From the NCBI GenBank assembly GCA_933228895.1, contig OW121846.1:9021915-9085914 (forward strand): a stretch of 64,000 nt of DNA. The letters run 5' to 3'. Source of the DNA: Platycnemis pennipes. Lineage: Eukaryota; Arthropoda; Insecta; Odonata; Platycnemididae. The notes below the pieces were generated by a model. That model was not told the origin of the DNA and did not search any database. It saw only the letters and a list, made by a program, of their open reading frames with translations. How positions within the stretch are numbered: the stretch's first letter is position 1; each line of letters starts with the position of its first letter. Positions 23,085 to 33,739 of this stretch are shown here, piece by piece. Made by a program: the position numbers and the translations under genes.

Positions 23085-24629
23085 AAATAAGCAGTCGTGG
23101 ACGAAAAGCTATCCCTGGGTAAGGTAGGCCTTCAATTAATACAGATCCTGTGAAGATACCGCCAACAATTACCCTTCTCAGCACCCGGAGGGGAGAGCAG
23201 CAGCTCTTATTCTTATGAATGAAGGTGGAGACCACAGTGGTCGGTAGACCGACACCCATTTCATTACAGGTGTGGTAACATTTACTTTAGCGGCTATAGT
23301 ACTGCGATGTGGAAGGCAAGGAGAAACCACCACATTATTATCCCGAGGAGTCGCAGCTACTCCACTCTTTTCTTTCTATCAAGACGTGATGGAACCCTCT
23401 AGAGTAAAATATTCCGGAGGGAAAATAGTCCCAATTCGGATCTCTGGGCGGGGACTACCCGAGACACTACATCAGTCAAGTGTGATAAACATTTTAGGGT
23501 AGGAAATTGGAACGTGTGATCACTTTGGACATACGGAATATTGAACCTGAAGGTGGAAATGCAGAGAGTGGACCTCGATGTATTAGGAATCAGTGAAATG
23601 AGATGGCCCGAAGGAGACTTCTGGAGCGGAAGTTACAGAATTATTCAAACCGGATCACTGAATGGTAACACTGGAGTAGGCACAATGCTCAGGAAGAGTG
23701 CAGGACTGCGCGTGAAGAGCTTCCTGCACTACAGTGACAGGATTATAATGTGAAGATTGAGAACAAGCCTACGGATACCATTGTGGTGCACGTTTACATG
23801 CCTACGTCGGTCTACGAAGATGAATGAGTGGATGACGCCTCCGAAGATATCACGTCAGTTATAAAACTGGTAAAACGAAAAGAAAACCTAATTATTTTAG
23901 GCGACTGGAACGCTGTCGTTGACGAAAGTTAATATGGAAGAATATCTAGAAACATGGTTTGGAAAATCGAAACGAAAGAGGAGAAAGAATACTGCAGTTC
24001 TGCATACAACATAATTTAAGTAGCGGTTGTCAACACATTGTTTAAAAATCACAACCGCCGTAGTAAAAGTCACAAACGAAGCAACTAAAGATGGTTGAAG
24101 CACGAAAGATCAGTAAAATAGCTCAAGCAAAGAGGGCATTCTATCAAGAGAAGAATCTACTAACAGCTAGAAATACAAGTGTAGAAGTAAGGAAACAATT
24201 CATCAGGACGTAGGTCTGGAGCATGTTTCTTAGCGGCAGCATGGACGATGACAGCAGCGGAGAAGATAAGAGTGTAAGCATTCGAAATGTGGTGTTACAG
24301 AAGAATGATGAAGATTTAATGGATCAACTGAGTAAGTAACGAGGAAGTGCTAAGAAGAGTGGGACAAAAGAGAAGTATCCTGAAAACTAAAAAGAAACGG
24401 GACAACTTAATCGGCCGTATCTTGAGACACAATGGCCTGATGAAGACAATCGTCGAAGGAAAATTGAACGGGAAGATTGTAGGTAGGCCTCGTATGTGAT
24501 ACATGGAACAGGTTGTAAAGGATGTAAAAAAGAGCCATTACGCTGATATGAAAACGTTGGCCGATAGAAGATCCGAGTGGAAGAATGTGTCAAACCAATC
24601 CTAGAATTGCTGACCGATGATGATGATGA
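23085..24629 (+). pseudogene. RTE-type LINE, 5' and 3' parts present, middle deleted
   Basis: The untranslated leader (GAAGGCAAGGAGAAACCACC region at 23311, then the GGGCGGGGACTACC region at 23449) matches the familiar start of arthropod RTE elements as I recall them. The endonuclease start follows (GNWNV-like at 23505, VLGISEMRWPEGDFWSGSYR at 23579-23640, a TGVGTML block). At about 23760 the frame is lost. From 24100 the sequence jumps to the C-terminal region (AFYQEKNLLT, VRKQFIRT, VEGK...GRPRM-like blocks) and ends in ATGATGATGATG at 24617-24629. The entire reverse-transcriptase core is missing. It provides the reference for the RTE tail at 15337-15424. Confidence 0.85.
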
Positions 24630-25233
24630 AAATTTTGTAACTAAAAAACTGAAATATTGCATTAAATGGAGCATTTTCCAAAACTTTGAGCAGACATTAA
24701 GTTATTAATTAAGCAGTGTTAAGTCATCTGATTGGATGACGTTACAGCCCAGTATTTTATAATTTGTCGAATTTACCTTACCAAGAAATAAATGAACTTT
24801 TCAAAATCAGAGGTTGCGCTCATTTTGAACAGAAACTTTTTTGCTGTTTCGCATATCTTGTCCAATATCCGAGTTTTAATATTAGGAACGGTATAATTGA
24901 AAGTTCTAAGTGTGATCATATAACACGAAAGAGATAAAAAATTGTGAATGAGTTAATAGTAGCCACTTTTGGGGCATAACGTGTCCACTTTTTCGTCCTC
25001 ATGAAAATACTCCGGGGATATTCCTATATTTTATTTTTGGAAATGAAACATTTTCTTGTAAATTTCATAACCAAGTGGCTACAAGGAACTAGAGAACTAG
25101 AAAAAAATGTCGGTAAAGGAACAAAAAAATGGTTTGATAGAGACATCAGTGTTTCCATCAATACGCCTCAGCTATTTGCAATTGAATGAATATGCAACTA
25201 ATCGTCTATTTGTTTCTTTCAAAGGAACTAGTT
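24630..25233. other. Unannotated spacer
   Basis: Two short overlapping frames at 25001-25319 run into the following MITE and show no protein character. Confidence 0.4.
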
Positions 25234-25496
25234 CAGGGGCGTCGGAACTATTTTCGCTAGGAGGGGCCTACCTTGAAAAGGGCCCGCATTTTTTGCGGAT
25301 AGGAGGGGGTAGAAACTAGAATTCCCCTAAAAGTGCATATGAAGATGGTAGAATATGCGTCAAAAGGGAAAAGGCAAGATGGAAACAAGTGAAATTTGAT
25401 TTTTAATAATGAAGACTAATTTTTAAAGGGCCCGGGGCAAATTCTGGGGGGAGGGGGGGCGAATGCCCCCCCTGCCCCTCACTTCCGACGCCGCTG
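25234..25496. mobile_element. hAT-like MITE, family 'GGCGTCGGAA', copy A
   Basis: A 263-bp unit with ends CAGGGGCGTCGGAA and TTCCGACGCCGCTG and a perfect 8-bp target duplication AACTAGTT (25226-25233 and 25497-25504). It is internally rich in GGGCCC and G/C runs near the right end. It is closely related to the copies at 50898-51178 and 58054-58330. No coding capacity. Confidence 0.93.
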
Positions 25497-25504
25497 AACT
25501 AGTT

Positions 25505-26848
25505 CACGTTCAAGCGACGTCAGAGCGAATTTCTTTGTGCATAAGCGGTGAGCTCAACTGTCAAATGCTGTACAAATGATCCTCCGAGTAACTAGCCTGC
25601 GGTTAATGGCGTTGTACATGTCATAAATGCCGAAGGGCCCATGGAATAGAGTGAATTAATAGCATTCCAAATCATGAATGACCGAGTTTTATCATTTTAA
25701 GTCATCGTCAGGTATAAGTACGTTATCGTTAAAAGAGTCTCAGTTGCTACACCATCAATATGTAGTAAGGTCGGTGGCTCTGTTCTGCAAGAGCAAAAGT
25801 TACCCTAATTACGAGCAGTCACTAGTCTAAGATGCGGTTGCTGCCTTGTGGAAACAAATTATGATTCCTCGTGGGAAAATCTACCTTCCGTCTCATACTG
25901 TTCAATTCGTGCCAAATCCTGCTCGTTACTTGATTTTCCCCCCTAACGATTTGAAGTGTAGCCCCCTAATCATACTAACCATGTTATTATTGAAATGCAA
26001 TGCAGGCGATAGTGTGAGCAAATTTCGTAATGCTTTTTTATGTCGACATTGATAAGGGCAGCGCCTTACAGCGGGATATGTTGTTCAATAAGTGTGGATA
26101 TGGTACGGTAAAGGTTCAAATCCTCATATAATGTCGTACAAGTTGATTGTGACTCATGTAATAATATTTAATTTAGTCAACTAAGTAAATGCTATTATGA
26201 AAAAATTTAATTTAACGTGTAATTGTAAATAATGACTACTTATGGGTCTGAATCTCATTTGGACTCAGTTCGCATTGTAACCCATGCTAAGTGACCCATG
26301 AACAAATGTTCATGAGATCTTATAAGACATATATTAAGATAAAAACAAAGAAAAGTGTGTCAGTTCCTCATTGGGTTACAGGTACACAAAAATATGCTTT
26401 ACCAACATGCTACGTGGCTATTTCTCAAGAAGTGCTAAAAATACTCACGAAAGTGTGACACCTCTTGACATTTTCTCTTAATTTTTGATCGTGACGAAGG
26501 CTATACTTTCATTTTCAGTGAAAATATACTCGCGATAAAAAAAGAATCACAGTCACCAAATAATCCACGATAATCTCGGAAAGGTTTTTGGCAAATATAT
26601 ATTTTTTACGGGGTGCCATTCTCAACCATAAACAAAATGTATTGGAGCTAATATCCTGACAAAGAGTAAAAAATCATTTGAGAAAGCATGCCAAGGTTCA
26701 AGAAACAAATATTATATTTCAGTATCTCTGACCATCAATCGCACGTTAAGTGAGAGAAAGATAGGAACTTGCTATTGCCAAAATGACGAAAATAATTAAA
26801 TCCTCATAGTGCATTGGTAAGATAATTTAGTGTTCGCCGTTGTAACAT
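25505..26848. other. AT-rich intergenic DNA
   Basis: No supported feature. Confidence 0.4.
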
Positions 26849-27214
26849 ATGTGGGCCCCTTATCTCCTCTTCCCAAGGCAAAAAGCTAAGGCAATATCAC
26901 GAAAAACATTGAGAATATGCACTAACCAAATAGCATATCATTATATAACAGGGGTGTATAATGTGGGTGGGGTGGATGTCCATGAAAACGGAGTTGGCAA
27001 CTACGAAATAAAAGCCAGGAGGGAAGGATGTTCGTGGCTACTTTTTAACAGTGCGCTTGATAAGTGCGTAGTCAACAATTGGAAATTGCACAGGATCGTA
27101 AATTATAGTAACATTACATTACTAAATTTTCAATCATGCATGACGTTAGGTCTACTGCGAGCGGAGGACATCACGGTTGGATGCGATAGCAAAGGAACAA
27201 GAATCACGAAATAG
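26849..27214 (+). pseudogene. piggyBac-like transposase, C-terminal fragment
   Basis: A 121-codon frame contains YNVGGVDVHENGVGNYEIK, which corresponds to the last catalytic-Asp block (G-G-V-D) of piggyBac-superfamily transposases. It is followed by a LFNSALDKCVVNNWKLH block typical of the region after it. Upstream catalytic blocks are absent and no TTAA-flanked ends were found, so this is a fragment. It belongs to a different piggyBac lineage from the copy at 3414-5180 (HENG rather than the KAL context). Confidence 0.78.
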
Positions 27215-27310
27215 GGCCGCACACAGGAAAGGGAGTCTATCAGATTCCATGAGGCAGGATATTGCTTCTCATACTATTGTAGCAGGTGACGGTAGAAAAT
27301 GGTATAACAA

Positions 27311-27745
27311 ATCTACATCTATGTGATTCCCTGCAAGCCACCGCGAGGGTGTGCGGCAGGGGGTGGAGATCACCAAACATGCACAAGACTACTGCATGGA
27401 ACTATTGACATGCAAAAGGCTACTACATGGAAACATGCTACATAGAGTTTGACTGTTATTAACTACTTAGTAATAAAGGGATTGGTTGTTAATACATGCA
27501 TTATGCACTCCAGACAACTCTACAATATTTCACCTTACTATCCCTTTGCAATGATGCGTATTGTGTTCTCTTATAGTACGGGGAAAAATTACATTTTGAA
27601 TCTATCAGTACGACTATCTCTCTCTTTCTAATCTTATTAATCCGGTTGAATCTAAACCAATACGCTTGTTTTTAATAGGTATGTGCCTAACATATCTTCA
27701 GTAAAGCTATCCGTTTTAAATTTCTATAATAGATTTAAAATGTGG
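27311..27745 (-). mobile_element. CR1-like LINE 3' end, 5'-truncated
   Basis: The plus strand shows the family's reversed 3' terminus: ACATCTA-type words, then CCCTGCAAGCCACC, then GGGTGTGCGGCAGGGGGTG. Next come the 3' untranslated region and, near 27660-27745, DNA matching the C-terminal coding segment at 62950-63030. On the minus strand this is a LINE ending in GTAGAT-type repeats at 27311. Confidence 0.82.
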
Positions 27746-29250
27746 CTCACAAGAGATATTTATGTGCAAGAAGTACAATCTCGCCTTGCATTATCGTTAT
27801 TTCTTGGTTTTAATTTGTGAACGCGTGAGTTAAGTCCACAAATTTTACCTGCAAAAATGTAGGATTGTTTTTCAATTATTAATGTTAATGAGACTAACAT
27901 TTAATTTACATTTTTTGAATGAACTTCAAACTATAAAGTCATTGTTATTTGGCAGTTGAAAACTAAATAAAAATCGTTCGAAGCATTGTAATAGTCTCAT
28001 TTTAATTATCCAATTTCAATTAATTATCAGTTTCAATTAACGCCCAACAATACGAAAACTCAATATTTTGCAATTGTTCTAAATAGCAATGTCAAAATAT
28101 GAAACTAACGACACGATATTTCGTATTAAAAAAACAAATTGGTGTGAATAAATAGCATAAAAATTAGTTTGTGGAGGTTTTGAAAGAAATAGGTTGATCC
28201 TTTTCTCGACGCCCAGACACACAGTGGAATATCTCGCCAAGATCGCTCAGACCCTCCGTCAACCTTCCACACTGCTCTTCGAGCAAGGATGAAAGTTGAT
28301 CGCTTAGAGATAAGGAAGCCATCCCCCCTCCGCCTCTCCCTCTCGGAGCGTCTCGGAGGCGAGATGAAGCTGTGGAATGGGGAGAGGAGGGGAAGATTGG
28401 GCGGGAAAAATATGAGGGGAACGCCTCAGCTTGCGTTTAGTTCGGTGAACGCGATGCATCGTCTCGCAATTTTAGATGCTGCAGGAATGGGTCGTAAGAC
28501 GAGCACATGGCATTAGCCTCTTCTTTAATATGTAGAATTATAGATTGGCTGTGTCGAAGGAATTTTCCATTTACGTTCATACACCGCTGCGATAGGCGTT
28601 CAAAGACGCATAAAAACAGTAAAGTTTAACATGCGATTTCTTGATTTGCAAGGCTTAGAGAAGATATTTCCTGGATAGGACCAAATACTCAACCTTTGCG
28701 CATAATATAATGAAAACAAAATGGACGTATCTATCATAATACGAGCATGGCATTTAAAATAAAAATAGTCTGCAGCGGCATTATTTGGCGAGGTGTTGAA
28801 CACCCTTAAATACTATAACACCCTCTCGCGAGATCTACTTTCAAAAGACTAATGCTACGGAAATTTCCCTCTTTATAATATTCTTCGGAAATCATTTCAG
28901 GGATAAAAATAAGCTTGACCGGTAGGTATATACATAATTAATAATATTTCAATAAGAGTTTTCTCTGAATAAGTAGCTGTTGCTGACAACATGGACAGTG
29001 TTACAAAAAGGTGGCTTTTAATGAAATTCCCCAAAGATTTATTTTTCTTTAGCAAATATTTCCCATCAACAAAGATCCATTTAGATGGAACACCACTCAA
29101 GAAATATACGTGAGAATACAAACAGTTAATTTTTTAACGTGCAACTTCACGCCATCTTAGGCCCTGACGTGCATGCCCAAAGAGAGCTTTCGGAAACGAC
29201 CTTGCCATAACCTTAATTTAACATTTCCATAGTAACCTTATTCTTTCAAT
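27746..29250. other. Intergenic DNA with a possible MITE end
   Basis: 28200-28520 is GC-richer and has an open frame with no recognisable protein. GGTGTTGAACACCCTTAAA at 28793-28811 is a short palindrome matching the AAGGGTGTTCAAC word at 20836. The rest is AT-rich. Confidence 0.38.
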
Positions 29251-29358
29251 GGGTGCATCCAGGGGAAGTAGCGCTCACTGAGCGATTGAGCGGTAGCGAA
29301 CTTTCCGCTACATCTCAGCTGCTGCATCCCCCTGGATGGTGAGCGCTACGGTGGGAAT
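29251..29358. repeat. Short hairpin element
   Basis: GTAGCGCTCAC at 29268-29278 is exactly inverted at 29339-29349. Inside lie GCATCCAGGGG-like and CCCCCTGGATG words that can also pair. The unit of about 100 bp may be a minimal foldback MITE; no target duplication is clear. Confidence 0.55.
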
Positions 29359-30104
29359 TTGAATCTTCCTCTATTGGCGAGAGAGTTCGTACTTCGGGAC
29401 ATATAATGAAAATGACGAATTAAAGCAAGGTTGTTGACATTAGAAAGAACTTCCGTTTACATTACTTCGACATAATAATAGTAATTACGCATTTATATAA
29501 ACGATATAAGATATAACGACAGTAAGCATAAGACAACAACAACGAATACAGCCAAGATGTCGTCGCTTTCAATTTGATCGAAGGGGATAATTAATATTAT
29601 TCTTCTGCGTATTGAGCTTTTTTGAGCATGTAGTTAATATTTTGTTCGAACATCGCATAAGACACACTTTTGGTTGCTTTCAGGCTATACTTTCCAAATT
29701 TAGACGCATATATAAATACAAATAGACTGAGCGTACTCCGTGGAATGTGAGTAGCCAGGCAAATTATCCGATTGAAAAACAATTGTTTTCATTCGGTAAA
29801 GGTCAGGGTGAACAACGGCATTGAACGCATTTAGGTCCGATTTCATAATTTTCTTCTCTAACATTGTCTCGGTATGAGAGAAGTCAGTTTTACAAAATCT
29901 AAACTCTCGGATACTTCGACGTTATTTTAGCATGAACACGAAAGTTATCGCATGATTCACCTCAACAATCTGACAACTCGAAAGTAAATTTTGAAAAGTC
30001 CAATTAAATCTGGGCCATTTCGAAAATGAAAATGGGATAGTAAAACTTTATAGTTGTCATATTCTAGGGGTACTTCAGTGCTCCAAGGGCTAAGGTTATA
30101 TATA
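29359..30104. other. AT-rich intergenic DNA
   Basis: No supported feature. Confidence 0.4.
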
Positions 30105-30615
30105 GGGTGCTTTCCAATCATCGACGCAAGTCGACACAAGTCAACTTGTGTCGCGTGTAGTGCTTTCCAATCAGTTTGTGTCGCTAGTGTGTCAAACGCG
30201 AGTCGACACACGGTGACACACCGGTAATGGCGAGTTACTGAAAAAAAGAAAGAAGGAAGGCGCAAGCTCTAAATCACAATACGTCTGCAAGAGGCATATT
30301 GAAAATAACCGATAAATCAGAACAAATGTTTAAGTTAAGTATTTTCTTAATTAATCATCCTACAACTCATTTTTTTGTTCATTGGTAACGATTTTGCTCT
30401 AGCAAGATTTGCACTGCTAACAATAAGTCAAATAGAAGGAAGCTCCTGATTTCCTTCCCACAAAAACGCACCAATCACGAGTCCCCGTGGAAGTCCTTAG
30501 CGAATCAGCTACTGCGCATCTGAAACTTGCTTTCCATTCGTGAAGACACAAGTCGACTTGAGTTTCCGCGAGTTAACTCAAGACGACGCATGAGTCGCTT
30601 GAATGGAAAGCACCC
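30105..30615. mobile_element. MITE with GGGTGCTTTCCA ends (Harbinger-like?)
   Basis: The ends GGGTGCTTTCCAATCA (30105) and TGAATGGAAAGCACCC (ending 30615) are inverted repeats with one mismatch. ATA lies on both sides (30102-30104, 30616-30618), a 3-bp duplication. Both subterminal regions are crowded with GTCGAC, CAAGTCGACAC and related palindromic words. A second GTGCTTTCCAATCAG lies inside at 30160. A 3-bp duplication suggests PIF/Harbinger, but the assignment is tentative. It encodes nothing. Confidence 0.75.
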
Positions 30616-30624
30616 ATATTGTGA

Positions 30625-30830
30625 CTTGGTCACGTGGGGGGTGGGGGGATGTGGGGGGTTTCGAGGTGCACGGGCCGAAATGCGGGACAGGTTGGGGGGG
30701 GGACGTGTGGGTGACCCCGGGCACCTGGGCTGGGAGGTGGAGAGGGACGGGGAGGAGGGTGGGGAGAAGGGAGGAGATGTGGGGGGGAGGTCCGCCGATG
30801 ACTGGAGTGGATGCCGAGAGAAGGAAAGCT
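30625..30830. repeat. G-rich low-complexity tract
   Basis: Runs of 4 to 8 Gs with TGGGG and GGAGG words dominate the plus strand. The five overlapping open frames here, on both strands, are artefacts of composition. It lies between the MITE and the left end of the ISL2EU-type element. Confidence 0.7.
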
Positions 30831-31215
30831 TTGACAAGAGTTTCGTGAATTGCATTTAATGAGATCACACACATAAAACAAAAAAGCAAGGATGAAACAA
30901 TAATAGAGTATTTGCACAACTTTTGGTAACTACGGAAAATAAATATTTGGCGTATAAAAAGCCTAAATTACAAATTTTTGCCCATTATATTACGTACTTA
31001 TTTAAATATAACGGATTAAAAATCTTATTTGGAACCTTGCGCCCAAACGAACGGCGGCCATCTTCTATACCATGTGACGTAATCAAACCTATACAGCCAT
31101 CGCTGCTAGCTACCAGAACTTTGTTTACATTCGTAGTTACGGTATTTAGTGACTTTGTGCCTTTAGCTGTGCTGTAAAATCGTGTTTTACGAGCAAAGTA
31201 ACGTTGAAGTACGCA

Positions 31216-33303
31216 ATGGAAGAGGAAAATAATACGTGTTTCAAAGTGAAGGCTTGCAAAAAGGGATCGAAAGAATACTGTTTCGTGCCATTGTGCACTA
31301 GCACAATGAAATCAACGCCGGATAAAGTTTTTGTAAACGTACCTATCAAACCGGATTTGCGGAAGATGTGGCTTTTAGCAGCACGAAGAGATTTAAAGAA
31401 GACTCCTTTGTCAGCATCAACCCATCTCCGCTGCTGTGCTGACCATTTTAATGTAAGTAAATGGGACATTTTTTTCCAATCGACAGTAAATCACCCTTTC
31501 AGGACTAATAAAATAAATGAACTACTACTTTAAATCCAACAATTATTTAAGACTATTAATCACTACGTTCTCAGTGTAATTACAATTTAGTATGATCTAT
31601 GCTTTCGTTGGCATAGTGAAAATACAAATCATTCAGACCAATTAAGTTGAAATATTAGGGTTCTCGGGGTAGAATCCACATTTTTAGCAGTTCTTTATGG
31701 TATTAAAGTATTAGTCTCACTCTCAATTAACTCGTATACGAAGGGTTTTCCTTGAAAATGAATAACCACTGAGAATTTGTTGAATAAATATAGTGTTTAT
31801 TAAGCAGTTCAAAACATAGCCATCGATTAAACCCATAATCATAACCATCAATTGATTTGTGTATGTACTATATTTTTCACAAATGTCTTACAGTTGGAAG
31901 AGGATGCAGAAAACTACATGTACTGGAAAATGATGGGAGGCCCTTTGAGGATAAAGAAAACAGTGACGCCTCATATATTTGAATGCCAGAATCGGAACCG
32001 CCTAGTTTCTCCAGATCGACCCGTAATCAGGAAGAGAAAAATTCTGGAACTCCTCCAGGACCATGCAGAGCCCAAGGAGGTGCAAATGGACCATGATATC
32101 CCCGGAAACGATAACGTGGAGGCTGATGAAGATAATTCGAATCTGATGCAAGAGGACCACATTCTTCCTGGCAGAAGTGAGGCTCCCACTTCTGCAGAAA
32201 AGGGGGTACAGGCTCGAATGAAGTATAGGAGCAAATATGTGCAAACATGTAGCTGTTCTCGAACAGTGGCAACTTCTCCAATCAAAGTTGAAAATAAGCC
32301 TGTTGCTTTGCCCACCCTTGTCAATAATTATGAAAGTGACGTTTATGATAGTACCTCCAGTGAAAACTTGGATGTATCATTTCGAGAGAGTGCTTGTGGT
32401 GATTCCTCAGATTATTCAGAGGATGAGGAAAGAGAAATGAAGGAAATAAGTGTCAAACGCATAATATTTTACATTGAAAGAAACCCTAAACTGTACTTGG
32501 GGATTCCAAGTGAAGGTTACATTGTTATTTCCATATTATCTGACCATATTAATGTGTCTACTAGGCATCTCATGATATGCCTGAAAAAAATAAAATTAAA
32601 TGATTCCCTACAGGTTCTGGCCAATGAATTTGGCAGTCATTATTCCTCTATTAGTCGCATTTTAAAGTCTGCGTTGCCTCTAATATCCAAAAGCATGAGA
32701 GACCTGATATTTCTGCCAGAAAGAGACATGCGCCTGCGAGTTTTACCTATGGCTTTCATGGCTCGCTATTCTAATGTGTGTGGTATAGTAGACTGCCTTG
32801 AAATAGCCATAGAAAAGCCAAGTGATGCCCTCCACCAGGCACAGACATGGTCAAATTACAAAAAGGCAAATACGATTAAGTACTTGGTTTCATGCTTACC
32901 AAGTGGCTTCATCACCTTTATTTCCGAGGGGTATTGTGGACGAGCCAGTGATGAAGCCATCACTGTGGACTGCGGTTTTTTGGACACTCTGGAAAAAGGT
33001 AATATTATTATGGCTGACAGGGGCTTCAAAAACTTGGAGAGGCTGGTTACTGCGAAAGGGAGTAGCCTGGTGAGACCTCCGTCAGTCAGTTCTGGCAAAA
33101 ACATGAGTGAGTCTGATGCTAAGATGTCCAAAACAGTGGCGAGTCTCAGAATCCATGTGGAAAGGGCAATAGGCAGAATTAGAGACTTTAGCATTTTGAA
33201 GCCAAGCTATGTGATGGACCACAATTTAGTTTCATATGCTGATCATATGATAACAATTGCTTGTGCTTTGATTAATATTCAATCACCTCTTGTAAAATTT
33301 TAA
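31216..33303 (+). CDS. THAP-domain DDE transposase (ISL2EU type), 548 residues
   Basis: Exon 1 is 31216-31452 (ATG at 31216; donor AAT|GTAAGTAA). Exon 2 is 31894-33303 (acceptor TGTCTTACAG), joined in phase 0. Exon 1 encodes the THAP zinc finger: C22 and C27, W52, then C74-x2-H77. The start of exon 2 (LEEDAENYMYWKMMGG) completes the region that follows the finger. Residues about 120-260 are acidic and of low complexity. A helix-turn-helix-like stretch lies near residues 310-337. The catalytic core resembles DDE_Tnp_4, with D379 in IVDC, D454 in MADRGF and E502 in HVERAIGRI. The expected role is binding of the element's ends and cutting. No stop or frameshift is present. The 441-bp intron has ordinary GT-AG borders. 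A upstream TTG-started extension is not needed. Confidence 0.9.
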
Positions 33304-33739
33304 TCTTAGGTTTGCACATATTACTTTTAGCATTAAAATTTTTTGTGATCAAAATGGGCTACCTGTTACAGTTCATTGTGAGTTCAGAAAAAATTGTGAG
33401 TATTGGTGATGATAATTTCAAAACATTTAGTTATTAAAAACATTGGATACCTTAAATGAGTAGTATCAGTCGCCTCTTGGTGAAACTCCTATACATCCTC
33501 TCGATTTTCCCAATATTGTTGCTTAAAATATCCCATCAAATATCATGTAACCTGTAGCTTTCACTTAAATACCGTTACCAATGTGAATATTCCCACAGAA
33601 CTATCTTTCCTTCCACACCATGTTCTGGACTATCCTGTCTTCATACTTACCGATCTACTGATTGTGTTATGAAAGGTTTTCTCTGTTTACCTATAGTTAT
33701 TTTCTGGTATATTTATTAAATAAATCACATAATGAAGTT
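33304..33739. other. Spacer between the two convergent transposon genes
   Basis: AT-rich 436 bp that must hold the 3' ends of both transcripts. AATAAA occurs on the plus strand near 33719 and TTTATT (minus-strand signal) near 33711, so the two messages may overlap. Confidence 0.5.

Noticed and set aside
30505..30919. Five overlapping open frames of 81-116 codons on both strands
   Set aside because: They follow from the G-rich low-complexity tract; translations are runs of Gly/Pro/Trp/Ser without domain character.
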